Position numbers and translations under genes: made by a program. The notes beneath the pieces were generated by a model. It did no database searches. It saw nothing but the letters and a program-made list of their open reading frames with translations, and had not been told where the DNA came from. Shown here piece after piece: positions 24,018-33,840 of a stretch of DNA of 64,000 bases (position 1 is the first letter of the stretch; every line of letters starts with the position of its first letter). This stretch comes from Hyaloperonospora brassicae (Eukaryota > Oomycota > Peronosporomycetes > Peronosporales > Peronosporaceae), in assembly GCA_947650285.1 (NCBI GenBank), contig CANTFL010000467.1:62001-126000 (forward strand), in the 5' to 3' direction.

Positions 24018-24660
24018 ATGGAGAGGACAATGTACGACTCACCAGTGCAAGAAGCAGCGACTCATATTGCACCAAACCCATTTGCCGAGCGTGGCGAAGC
24101 CATCGCGCCATCGGCGCCGCATCAAATACTTATCGTGGTTGATGCCATCATCATCAATCTGCTCGATGAGCAAAAAGAGTTGGCTATCCAACGAGAGGAG
24201 AGCGCTCAGCGCCGTATGCAGATAGCTGCAAATCAAGAGGGTCGTCTTGTCTAACTGTTCACACCACTCAATGTGGAAGAGCGTGTACGCCAAACTTCAG
24301 GTCGTTCTTTGGCAACGTGGGCCATTGGCATTGATACTACATCTTCTGATGGGGTGTAGAGTCGACAGGCACTTCGTGAGAGATACCTGCGACCCCACTT
24401 GACGACTCAAAGTCAATATAAGTTGCGACTTGACACCTAAGCACGGTGTGCACCGGTATCACCGATGAAGGGTATACCCATCCTCTTATTCGCAGGCGAA
24501 TCTCGGGAGGAAGAAGACAACGCTTTTGTTCGCTAGGTGCATCGGAAACGAAACCTTAGCAGAGTGTTAGATCTCAGAGCAAGTGCCGATGTGGCAGATG
24601 TTTTTCTAGAACGAAAGCTTCGGTATGATTACGCCAAGATTAAGACCAAAGGACAGTTGC
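24018..24660 (+). pseudogene. Antisense reading frame candidate inside Gypsy-B
   Basis: On the strand opposite to gag-pol, between the pol stop (24747) and the 3' LTR. A 78-codon frame at 24018-24254 ends with the charged, helix-prone DEQKELAIQREESAQRRMQ. The same strand continues, over one stop, with VEERVRQTSGRSLATW, then ALRERYLRPHLTTQ, and from 24537 with RNLSRVLDLRASADVADVF and ERKLRYDYAKIKTKG. Composition and charge are protein-like on this strand; the minus strand reads Ser/Arg-rich shadow there. It may run towards 24700 and converge on pol as in Gypsy-A, but I see no clear end. No family is recognised and no clear similarity to the Gypsy-A frame is visible by eye. Confidence 0.4.
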
Positions 24661-24746
24661 GAACTCGCACACGCTATGATCCGGATGTGTGCATATTGAT
24701 GTGGTTTTTTGTCAAGCGGTACCCAAATACCCACCTGCATCCACCA

Positions 24747-26540
24747 CTATTGGTGAGAAGCGCTCTCGGTCGAGGGATGGCCCCTGCCACGATGTTCGAA
24801 AACATCAACGGCGAATGGGCAATCCTGCCGAAGGGGTGTCTCAAACTCCCAAGAGTTCTCCGACTCCGGGTACCTTCACCACTTCACCAGATACTGGTAT
24901 TACCCCTGACGACGACGTCGTTTCAGGAGTCGCTCCACATGGAAGTGGCGGTTCCCTTGCTCATCGATCAGCATCGGAGGTGGTCGGTATACCAAAGGAG
25001 GAGCATGAAAAGATGTTTCATAAGCTGAGTGGTCTCCGTGAGACATTGAATAAGACCCATAGTGCGTTTGACGCTACGCAAGACCGTGTCCAGGCGTTGG
25101 AGTTGGGCCAAGCCAGGATGGAGGCTCAGCTTGATCTCCGTATACGGATTCAGCAACCGATGGCAAGGCCAACCTATGTGGCGCAAGCGCCTCTTAGTTC
25201 ACGTGGGACGGATCCCGATACGGCTCAAGCAAGCCAACGTAGGACACGGGTGTGTGCGCAGTTTGCGCGGAAGGTTGAGCGTATACGCATGTCTCTTATT
25301 GTCGACGACCGTTAATGGTCCAAAGAAGCGCGAGCGCAACATTGTCTTAAAGTCAGCGGAGGCAACATTTGTAGGTAGGTTTTTAGCATTGACTAAAACT
25401 TGGTCTCCGACCGTTAGGTTCCGTACAACCTCTGTCTCTAGAATCAGCTCCTCCCTTCTGCTTGTTTTAGCTATCAGTCAGTGCGTCACGCACATGTCGT
25501 AAGACATTCAATCGCGTTGCGAGAAGCTCGCCTACCTGTTTTTGAACGGTAGAAGGGCTGATGTCAGCAAGCCGATCGGCTATATCTCTCCTACCAAGCC
25601 TTAAACCACGCAGTGGCAGCGTAAACGGAACGCAAGGGTGTGTAAAACATTTACATACAACGGTGTGTAGCCGGTGGAGGCGTGCACGGCATTATTCAAC
25701 GCAACCTCAACAACAGGGACCATCGAGCTCCAACGTCTTGGTGTATTAGCGCACAAACTGCGTAATATTTCACCGATAACGCAATTGACTCGCTCGGTTT
25801 GACCATCAGTCTGCAGATGATCCGCTCTGGACTTGTATAAGCGTGTGCCGAGCACCTTGAAGATGGACGTCCAAAACTTCCCAGTGAAGCGAGGGTCTTG
25901 GTCAGAGACAATTGCCAACGGCAAACCGTGTTGTCGAAACACTCGATCGATAAATAGCGTAGCTGTACCCTCACAATCAATGGTATCCGGCACCGCCGCT
26001 AAATGAGCCATCTTGATCAAACGGTCAACAAAGACCACGATTTCCGTATTCCATACCAATCCTTCGGTAATCCGAACAGGTAGTTCATACTGATGGACTC
26101 CCAACACCCTTTGAGGATAGGCAAACCAGCCAGCGGTGCGGCCGCGTGAGGTGAGGGTTTTACCCGTTGACACATTGCACACGTACGCACATATGTGCTC
26201 CCCCATTTGTATAGTTTGGGCCACCAATAGTATTGGCTAACTGAGCCATAGGTCTTCTCTCGACCGAGGTGACCGCTCACCGCAGTTTCATGCGCCTTAC
26301 AGAGGTTCCGATACTTTAACTCCTCATCATGAGGGACAACGATGCGAGGGGTATCCTCCACAACCGTGATATAGCACAACAGGCCTTGATTAATGGAATA
26401 TCGATGTAACCTCGCACGTAATCGTGCCGGAAATTCTATGTCCGAGTCCTTAAACTCCTCGCTCCCTAAATCACGTAGCAGAGCCACGCAATATTCGTCC
26501 TTGGCATATGCCGTACGTATTAGGTCAGTGACCAACGACG
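24747..26540 (-). pseudogene. pol: Gypsy-B integrase with C-terminal chromodomain
   Basis: The zinc-binding domain is intact in sequence: CKAHETAVSGHLGREKTY and RTCAMCQRVKPS (about 26170-26310), giving H-H-C-C. The core follows with FVDRLIKMAHLAAV, SDQDPRFTGKFW and DGQTERVN, all three acidic residues present (25780-26030). The C-terminal part reads TVVDNKRHAYTLNLPRKLR and then GLLEPYRDPSHVN near 25195-25310. A chromodomain is readable in one minus frame at about 24790-24975: DEQGNRHFHVERLLKRRRQG, stop, YQYLVKW, stop, RYPESENSWEFETPLRQDC, with the aromatic positions kept. Pol ends at TAG 24747-24749. The plus-strand 208-codon frame at 24689-25315 is a shadow of this gene. Confidence 0.88.
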
Positions 26541-27479
26541 ACGGAGTCGAAACATGAGCAATCTTATATTCAGGACTGCGTGACAAAGCATCAGCCAAAG
26601 CATTCTGCTTGCTCGGCCTATACTTTACCTCGAAGTTGTACTCATCGAAGAAGCAAATCCAATTAGCCATTCTCTGAGACAAGTGAGGCGACTGGGTCAT
26701 AGTGTGTAGTGACGCATGATTTATATTGATCCCAAACGGCTTAAAGCCACATAGATGAACGCTAAATTTGGCGATAGCATACTTCATTGCAAGTAGCTTT
26801 TTTCATAAACAGGATAGTTCCTTTTCTGCAGCCTTCAGCTGCCGGGACTTGAACGCAATGATGCGTTCCCGTCCATCAGAATCTGTCTGTAACAAGGCGC
26901 TGCCTATGGCAAAGTCAGATGCGTCGCAGATCACACTCAAAGATTGATCAGGATCAGGCAAAGACAAGATTGGCGCAAGAAGGAGACTCTCCTTTACTGC
27001 TTGAAAAGCATCATGCTCGGTGCTAGTCCAGCACCATTCTACATCCTTTTTAAGGAGATTCAATTATGGCCGAGCCATGTCTTTGTAATTTGCACAGTAC
27101 TTGTGTAAGTAATTGGCAAGACCAAGCCACTTACGTAAGTCCTTTTGGTTCTTTGGAACCGGCCACTCAACTATGGATTTTACCTTAGCGGGATCCGCTC
27201 GAAGTCCTCGCTTATCAATGAAGCACCCTAAAAAGGGAATATTGTCTGCATCAAAGATGCACTTACACGCGTTAGCGTACATCTATTCGTACGCATGCAC
27301 TCGATCACCGCTCGTAAACAGTCAATGTGATGGTCTACATCCGACCGACTGTTCATAGCACGACTATGGACAAAGATGTCATCAAAGTACATCTGTGCAT
27401 ATCCTCTTTAAGTTCTGAACAATTGTGTTACAAGACGATTGAATGTATCCGGGGCATTTGGTAACCCTTGCGGCATAAC

Positions 27480-27494
27480 AAGCCACTCCCAGAG
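27480..27494. repeat. Target site duplication, left copy
   Basis: AAGCCACTCCCAGAG, repeated with one change at 27805-27819 on the other side of the SINE. The sequence belongs to the Gypsy-B RT gene. Confidence 0.88.
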
Positions 27495-27804
27495 ATTTAT
27501 GCCGTGTGACCCCTCAGACCTCCCGGGGGTGATCTGCGAGTACCGCGGCTCGGTTTGAACTCGCCAGGGGCCCACACCCCTCATTACACTATGGGGCTTT
27601 TCGGCTAGTAGGGCCTCCAGCCCACCCAACTATCACACACCCTTCGGTTCGGGTTGGCAGGGCGGCCACCCATTGGGTGTTTACTCGTCTTACTTTATTA
27701 CCCTTTCTCCGGCGCCCTGTAATTGAACCCCCCTCTAGGATATCGATCCAAGTACCTCCCGGTCCCAGCTTTAGTGGTCTACTACTCGGCCACTGGGGTC
27801 GGTA
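27495..27804 (-). mobile_element. tRNA-derived SINE inserted in Gypsy-B
   Basis: A 310-bp GC-rich insertion flanked by a 15-bp target duplication. On the minus strand it starts with a tRNA-like head: GTGGCCGAGTAGT fits a pol III A box and is typical of tRNA-Ser/Leu type sequences. GGATCGATATCC, or alternatively GGTTCAATTAC slightly further on, resembles a B box. The body has no coding frame, and the end near the left target copy is GGCATAAAT rather than a long poly-A. It would be transcribed by RNA polymerase III and mobilised by LINE proteins. tRNA-related SINEs are known from Phytophthora; I cannot say which family this is. Confidence 0.82.
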
Positions 27805-27819
27805 AGCTACTCCCAGAGC
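27805..27819. repeat. Target site duplication, right copy
   Basis: AAGCTACTCCCAGAG, one mismatch to the left copy. The RT sequence continues directly after it. Confidence 0.88.
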
Positions 27820-28294
27820 ATACCGCTTGGAGTGCTGACTGCTATCAACGAGTTTTTGCTTTCTCGTAGAAGAAGCTGGTAATAACTATCGACTAAGTCG
27901 AGCGCACTGTACATTGTACATCCCACCATATTTTTCTGAAGTTCAACCTTTTTCGGAATTGGTGTCTAAGCCGGGATGATGGCCGCATTAAGCTTATTGT
28001 AAGCATGAACAATGCGCCACTACCCATTAAGCTTTTTGGCACAGAAGGTCGGTGTGGAATGGGTAGATTAGCTCTCACATACCATTCCTGCTGCTTGCTT
28101 TGCACGAAAGAAGTCGTCAATGACGTTACACTGTTCCTTCGGTAAAGGCTACTGCCGTGTTCCACAGAATTTGTTTCAATAACCAATTCAATTTCATGAC
28201 GAACACCTTTATCGAGTAATAAGACGGACGGTAAGTCGTGACACACCACGTCCTGAAAATCCTTTACCAAAGGATAGAACGGATCAAGAGGATC

Positions 28295-29248
28295 CTAAAT
28301 GATCGAAGATCCACTGCGGGCATCCAATGCCACCTTTGTGTCCTCAAGGACAGACTCGTCCAATAACGAGGATGAGTTCAGCTCAATATCCGACCAAATG
28401 ACCACTAACTCGGATAATTCTCCTGCCTGTAAGGCTTGGCTAAATTCGCCGTCAGACATTTCGTCTAGGTCAAAGAGAGTATCTAAGGATGGAAGAGTCT
28501 CAAGACTAATATTGCCATCAATCTGACCAGTCAACCCATTGACAAGTGTATATTGTGTATTATTACTATTATCACTTCGTTACTTCTTGGACGTGGGCCG
28601 CTTAAAAGTTGCCACCCTACGCTGAGATTGTCTCCTCAAAGAAACCTTACGCCTAGTAGAATCCGGGACAGTAGGGTCCCCGTGGTTGCTGTTCATCTTA
28701 GCACGCTCTATTTGAGAACTTATGTCTTGAACAACTTCTGGTGAAGTGTTATGTAGCTCGAACACTTCACCCAGTGGATTTACACGTTCCACGTTACGTA
28801 CAGCATCCGGGCCTAGCCCTGAACACTCTGGATTCTCGCCATCAATGTCATTACCGACATTCAGTGAGGTGCCATCTCGGCCGCCCTCACTAGGTGAGAT
28901 TTCACGTGCCACTTCACGTACATAATTCGGGCCTAGCCTTGAACGCTCTCACTTCTCGTTATTAATGTCATTTCCGACATTCAGTGAGGTGTTACCTCGG
29001 CCGCCCTCACTTAGTGGAATTTCTCGTGCCACCCCACTCACATCAGAGGAATTAGATTTTCGAAGACTCGGCCCTAGGCCAACCATGCCTGCATCATGCA
29101 GTGACTTAATATCGCAACGAGTATCACATAACGGAGTATAACTCCCCTCACATATGGTGAAAGAGCTCCGCACAATATTAATGTCATTGACATTGGAGTT
29201 AATTAACCCTGACATACCAATGTCCAGCACATTGACATCTTCTGTCAA
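28295..29248 (-). pseudogene. pol: Gypsy-B linker between protease and RT with repeated module
   Basis: In the polyprotein this joins protease to RT. The part next to RT (28295-28534) is acidic, with DEMSDGEFSQALQAGELSEL and NSSSLLDESVLEDTK, a segment I associate with oomycete Gypsy polyproteins. Upstream, 28580-28912 and 28949-29248 carry a repeated 40-residue module (VAREIPLSEGGRG and TSLNVGNDI in one copy; MAREISPSEGGRD and the same TSLNVGNDI in the next). No known domain is recognised; the module looks like a flexible spacer. Confidence 0.7.
28770..29047 (-). repeat. 120-bp in-frame tandem repeat
   Basis: Two full units at 28808-28927 and 28928-29047, exactly 120 bp apart, with a partial diverged unit before (about 28770-28807) and probably another after 29048. 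The period is 40 codons, so copy-number change keeps the frame. Confidence 0.8.
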
Positions 29249-29266
29249 TGACTCGCACCAATAGCG

Positions 29267-29640
29267 CTATTGTTGCCTATCAATGATAAGTTCATGACTC
29301 TCCAAAGCTTCGCTAGGAACATTGTGCGTTGCGCCTAAGGTCTTAAACCTCGAATCAATACATGGATCATGGCGTTCAAGCACAGCCATACCCAGGATGA
29401 GATCGTATTCCGAATCCAAATCGAGGACATGACAGCGTTCAAGGCAGTCAAAGTCAAAAAAACTTCCCACCTAAGTTCAACGGAACCTTAGACACCGTGA
29501 CGCGACTACCAGTCGCTAAACGAACGGTGATTGAATCACCCTCATGGGGTTTGAGCGCTTCAGCCTATCGCTGACTTCCCTCAAGGGAACGACGTCGAGC
29601 ATAATTGCATGATGCTCCGAAGTCGATTTGGATCGAATAA
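29267..29640 (-). pseudogene. pol: Gypsy-B aspartic protease
   Basis: The N-terminal half at about 29590-29640 reads YSIQIDFGASCNYARR, where the usual Asp-Thr/Ser-Gly active site is Asp-Phe-Gly, so the catalytic triad is altered. The C-terminal half at 29267-29470 reads LDLDSEYDLILGMAVLERHD and TLGATHNVPSEALESHE. Between them the frame is broken. The position, after Gag and before the repeat linker, fits a Gypsy polyprotein. Confidence 0.8.
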
Positions 29641-29899
29641 TGCTTCTCAAAGCCTATACCTTTCACCTCGGCGACTAACAAGCCATGCTTGGATCCACGC
29701 TCTGTGCTGGTGGGCAAAGAGCTCGATGGGGCTAAGCCCTGATTCACTCTACCTCGTAGAGAAGTAATAGAATTCATTTCTACACCAGCAGGGCGCCCCA
29801 CACCTACTGGGTGCCGACATTTTCCCGTTCCATACCAGGTTTCTGGTTGTGGCTGGAGTTTCGAACCATAGTAGTAGGTTGTTGCTTATGCCAAGGAGA

Positions 29900-30850
29900 A
29901 GTGGGACGCAAGTGTTTAGTGCTTCCGCATATAAATTGTGTCACAATTCCTGTCGTTGCTCTGCAACACGAAGCTCCGCTTTACCTTCGTCTTCAGCATG
30001 GCTAAGATCCATCGGTTCTGGGTTACAGTAAGCCGAGGTGCTCGCAGAGTTTGCCCTCGCAAAGTTTGGATTGTACCCGTTTTAACCAAGTGTGGCCGAC
30101 TTGAAGTTGTGCTTAGCATTTTGAGCGATTCTAATAGCCTCCTCAAAAGTAGAGGGATGGACCCGAAAAGCCTCGGTCCTGGCAACGCCATTGCGAAGAC
30201 CTTGCATGAAGACAGTCACACAGACATTCTCAGGGAGAGGGTCAGACTGCATAGCAGCCATCAGAGTTCTCAACGCTTGGACATAGTTAAATAACTCATT
30301 CTTACCCTGACGGGTAGACAAGAAGCGTGAGCGCACACGATAGGCCTGGTTAGGCGGCGAGAAAACTTGCAATAGGTCTAACTCGAGCGAATCCTATGTG
30401 GAAAACGCCAATTCGACCGACGTGCCGCGCATCAGAGCCCACTCTCTTGCTCTTCCATCGAGCATGGAGATAGCCAGCGACACCCGCTGATACTCCAGTG
30501 AGATGAGGCCAGAGCTCATGGCCATCTCAATCTCACGGATCCAGAGGGTCAGGTTTTCCCCCTCCTTACCGTAGTAATGTTAAACGTCCACCCGAAGGGG
30601 ACGAGGCTTAGACTCTTCAGTTGGCATCGCCACGTAGCGTGTTGGCATAGCCAACGCTACTTGGCTTTAAACCTGGTCCAACAGGGCCGTTTCATACTGC
30701 ATGAAGGCCTCGACTCGTGCATTGAGCACATCGGGACCTTGTCCGGCTTGAAATTCCACCTACTTTGGGCCTACAGCCGCGTTCAGGTTATCAAGCGCGA
30801 ACTTTTGAGCCTCAGAGACGGGGGGAATTGCTCCATCCTCACAAAGGTTT
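29900..30850 (-). pseudogene. gag: Gypsy-B Gag
   Basis: The capsid core is well readable. It starts around 30570 with YGKEGENLTLWIREIEMAM and ISMLDGRAREWALMRG, and continues in the 96-codon frame 30082-30372 with YRVRSRFLSTRQGKNELFNY, MQGLRNGVARTEAFR and FEEAIRIAQNAKHNF. This is the Retrotrans_gag family layout. The region after it (29900-30080) is broken, and I cannot find an intact zinc knuckle. The N-terminus between 30600 and 30850 is out of frame. Confidence 0.85.
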
Positions 30851-30876
30851 AGTCGTTACCGACGCAGGTGTAATTT

Positions 30877-30893
30877 GACTACAAGTTCTACCA
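30877..30893 (-). promoter_or_regulatory. Gypsy-B candidate primer-binding site
   Basis: Two bases after the 5' LTR the minus strand reads TGGTAGAACTTGTAGTC, close to the Gypsy-A site. The tRNA is not identified. Confidence 0.5.
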
Positions 30894-30895
30894 CG

Positions 30896-31427
30896 TGTGG
30901 CGGAGCTACACAGCTTTCAAGTCAGAGGAAGACTTAACGCTCAATGAGCAACTTTGGTTCTGCGAACCCGACTCAAAGAGTTAGCAACTCTGAGATCTAA
31001 GGTTTGGTTCAAAGAATCCGACTCAAAGAGTCAACAAGCTCAAAGAGCTTACGGTCCAAGTTCCAGGGGAATCAAACGATTTAAAGAATCGAACGCACAG
31101 AGTGCAAAAGGAGTAGCTTCCTTAACAAGGCGTTGCTACTTCCTAACGATCGCAAGACGCCTCAGAGAGGCACGTGTCTTTTTTTGATCAAAATGGGAAC
31201 TGAATTTTATTTCTTTCTTAAAATTAAAAGAACACCGTAGAACAAAGTAAATAACCTACTCACTTATGTCCTAAATAAACCTATTAGAAGATTTCGTAAT
31301 TAATGGTTGACAGACATCAGTCTTCAACGATTGATACTTGTGTTCTAATATTACTTTAAAGAGGATCCCATCCCTTGTGTTTACCACACCGATTGTCGAC
31401 TACCAATCGACGTGTAACCCCGTTACA
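30896..31427 (-). repeat. Gypsy-B 5' LTR
   Basis: Direct repeat partner of 23285-23814, beginning TGTGGCGG on the left and ending CGTTACA on the right. A third, older copy of this LTR family stands alone at 50746-51221. Confidence 0.92.
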
Positions 31428-31769
31428 GATTCTGCTTATTGCCTTATATGCTGGCTAAAACTCGGTATTCTGCCCTTATTAGGTGGCTGTGATAGGGATG
31501 GAGTATATTAAACGCCAGCTTCAAGATATGCGTGACGGGCCTTTGATCAGATAAAATGAAACATCGTCACCAACAATCGAAATTCTTGTCTCGTCTTTCA
31601 TAGCTAAAATCACTAACGGCAGACTTAACCTCGAAATTCTCCAAAAACCAGCGAATATATCGAAAATTGTGCCGAGGCCTTACAAAATACATGGTGTGGG
31701 TCGTAGGTAAATTGGCGTTAGCATCACCATGATCTTAAATAGAATACGATCAGTATTGAACGACAAAAT
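31428..31769. other. Spacer between Gypsy-B and MULE remnant
   Basis: No motif recognised. It probably contains the missing C-terminal end or terminal repeat of the MULE, but no inverted repeat partner was found by eye. Confidence 0.4.
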
Positions 31770-33840
31770 TCAAATAAATCTAAAAAATTGAAACGGGCGC
31801 CTAGTCTTCGCTAGCTCTAATTTACCCCTTCTTGCATTTGAAAGGTTTTGCGTGCTTCCTGGGGGTATTGCATTATGGCAAGTTCGAAAGTTGTGACCCG
31901 AGAGACCGCAATTTTTAAATTTACGCCTCTTGAGAGGATTCAGCGCTACCTCTGCAAGCTCGACGAGCGAAAGATCGTGCTCCGTGCTTCCAAAACGACG
32001 ATTTACGGCATAAACAGGCCTATTACGACTAATTGTCCGGTCAGAATCACGCACGTCATCGGGTAGCACCAGAACCTGTTCGACGATCTCTCTTCGTCGT
32101 TTCTCGGCGGCATATAAGTAATCCGTTGACACCGTCCTTCAGGATGCTGGCAAGTCTACGACATGGGGTGGACTGACTAGCTTGGGCGGCTTCAGCAGCC
32201 ACCAACGCTTGTCGAAAATATTAAGATACAGAGATATGTGTCGATTAGAAAAGAAATGTCGTCAAGGGTATCCCATGACCGACTGTAACAACCCTTTAAA
32301 AATAGAACATGAATATTAGTTGCACATACCGTACTCTCATGCGAAGACCCTCATACGTTCTTTGGCACATAATGAAGACCTTCTTGTCATCGACATATAT
32401 ATAAAATCGATTATTGTATTGACGGAAGGCTGCGCGCAGGCCAGCTACGAAGATCTTTCGCATTACGTCGATAAATGGTCTGCTAAATCGCTTAGTAAAC
32501 GTGTCTCGCTCTTTTGCATGTTGTTGATTAAAACGGCCAACCGTCCAATCGCAAGCTAGCTTGAGAGATTTTCTAATCGACAAAAATTCGCCAGTCGAGG
32601 ATCCGATCCAGCGCTATAGGCAGCATGGGCACTTTACACGCGAGCCCGGGGGGACACTTCCATAGTGCTGTTGGTTGTAGAGAAAACACGTCAAAATTCT
32701 CTCTATCTAACCCAGCCACATTTCGTAGAAACATTAAATGGCCTGCGGCTGCGATGTACCCTAGCTTTCGCGCATATTTCCACCTATCTTGATGCCTCAA
32801 TCCGATATCGTGTCAGCACGAGGTTTAAGGCCTATTGAGAGACAACCTAATCATCGCTAGTGGTCCAGGACTTGTGCTTGGCAAGTATGTTCTTTGATAG
32901 ATAACAGCGTAGAAGCAATCCGTCCACGTTCGGAAAGACTGTGTCAATATTGCTTAATAAAGCAGCTCTCGGGCTTTTAAAAAAGTCTTAGGGATAATAT
33001 GCATCTTGAAAATTTCTGCTGTATCTTCTCTTCGCCCAGAAATTTTTTTCATCTCTCTCTTAGTACATGAAGCAGTATGCCATAGTAAATGTATTGTTGG
33101 TGCTGGTAACTTTGACATTATTAAAATATGTAGTCCAAACCTGTTGTTCTTGTATGCATAGTCCATAAGCCGTTATATCTCGGCAGTATAAAGTAAACTA
33201 ATATCCTCGCCAGCTGGAAAAACGACATAACGTGTTTAGGTCTGCCCATCTTGTTCGTGTAAATTACGGTATTAACGACGAAAGCAACAAGGCCGGCTAG
33301 CATTGACCGAAGAAGAGTTTTCCCTTGTGTACTTACAGCGCGATTATTCATACGGATGTTGTTTAAATATTCTGATTGGTGACATTTGTGATAAAGTCAT
33401 TGTGGATAGAAGCAACAATACTGACAAGTGTAAAAACAGCACTTTTTAATATTAGGACTCGCTCGCGAGACTCTTCGTTTAACGCGATACTACTCGGATG
33501 TGCGATAGCTTCATACTTATACTTCCCTTTATCGACTGTTACTTCCCATCCCTCATCTTTGCGTTTAATGACAGCCTCGAAACGGCACCCAGTGCTTCTA
33601 CTAGCTCTTGTTCGCTTAAGCTTTCTCGTTGCTGATTCTTTGTCACAAGCAACTGGTTGTATCTGTTTACCCGTGATCACCATAGAATGATGCACTCGAT
33701 TGCGCCATCTTTCCTGTTACCCACCTACTTTGTACGCTTTATCGTAAGGACATAGCCTTTAGCTCCTTCACGTTCATTTAGTGCCTAACGGGCTTCGTTC
33801 AGCGTATCGTGTGTAGTTTCAGGAGGTGGCAGCACATTCA
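31770..33840 (-). pseudogene. MULE (Mutator-like) transposase with FAR1 domain
   Basis: A decayed transposase read on the minus strand. At the N-terminus, 33700-33840 gives REGAKGYVLTIKRTK, and 33363-33695 gives ACDKESATRKLKRTRAS, STGCRFEAVIKRKDEGWEVT and AHPSS, the FAR1/WRKY-GCM1-like DNA-binding domain. The middle (32954-33166) reads NNRFGLHILIM, which fits the core of an MULE transposase, and 32296-32583 gives further scattered core sequence. The C-terminus (31770-31900) has NCGLSGHNFRTC, a zinc knuckle whose first Cys position is replaced by Phe. MULE transposases cut and paste DNA elements with long terminal inverted repeats; none was found here. About six frame changes are needed. Confidence 0.7.

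Larger units (their letters stand above)
26560..28270 (-). pseudogene. pol: Gypsy-B reverse transcriptase and RNase H, split by a SINE
   Basis: RT opens with DFQDVVCHDLPSVLLLDKGV (27893-28270). The coding sequence is cut at 27495-27804 by an inserted SINE and resumes with NLWEWLVMPQGLPNAPDTFN just after it. The catalytic motif reads MYFDDIFVHSRAM at about 27360-27397. The thumb region gives CFIDKRGLRADPAKVKSIVE (27064-27282). RNase H has SVICDASDFAIGSALLQTDS (26803-27063) and, in the next frame, NINHASLHTM and RPSKQNALADALSR; the Asp in the usual YTDHAS position is replaced by Asn. Frameshifts lie near 26800 and 27060. Confidence 0.9.
23285..31427 (-). mobile_element. Gypsy-B: second chromodomain Gypsy retrotransposon
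   Basis: LTRs at 23285-23814 and 30896-31427 are nearly identical and flank a minus-strand Gag, protease, repeat linker, RT, RNase H, integrase and chromodomain. The element differs from Gypsy-A in LTR sequence and protein detail, so it is a separate family. A SINE interrupts RT. A run of ten C (ten G on the coding strand) abuts the 3' LTR as polypurine tract, and a primer-binding candidate follows the 5' LTR. Flanks show at most a GATT match and no firm target duplication. Pol is broken throughout despite the young-looking LTRs. Confidence 0.92.

Noticed and set aside
24689..25315. 208-codon plus-strand frame in Gypsy-B, at first taken as an antisense gene
   Set aside because: The minus strand encodes the end of integrase and an unmistakable chromodomain across the same bases; the plus frame is open only as its shadow.
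27640..27804. Possibility that the tRNA-like sequence is a working tRNA gene
   Set aside because: The cloverleaf does not close well, the B box is imperfect, and the piece sits inside a target duplication, so a SINE head is the better reading.
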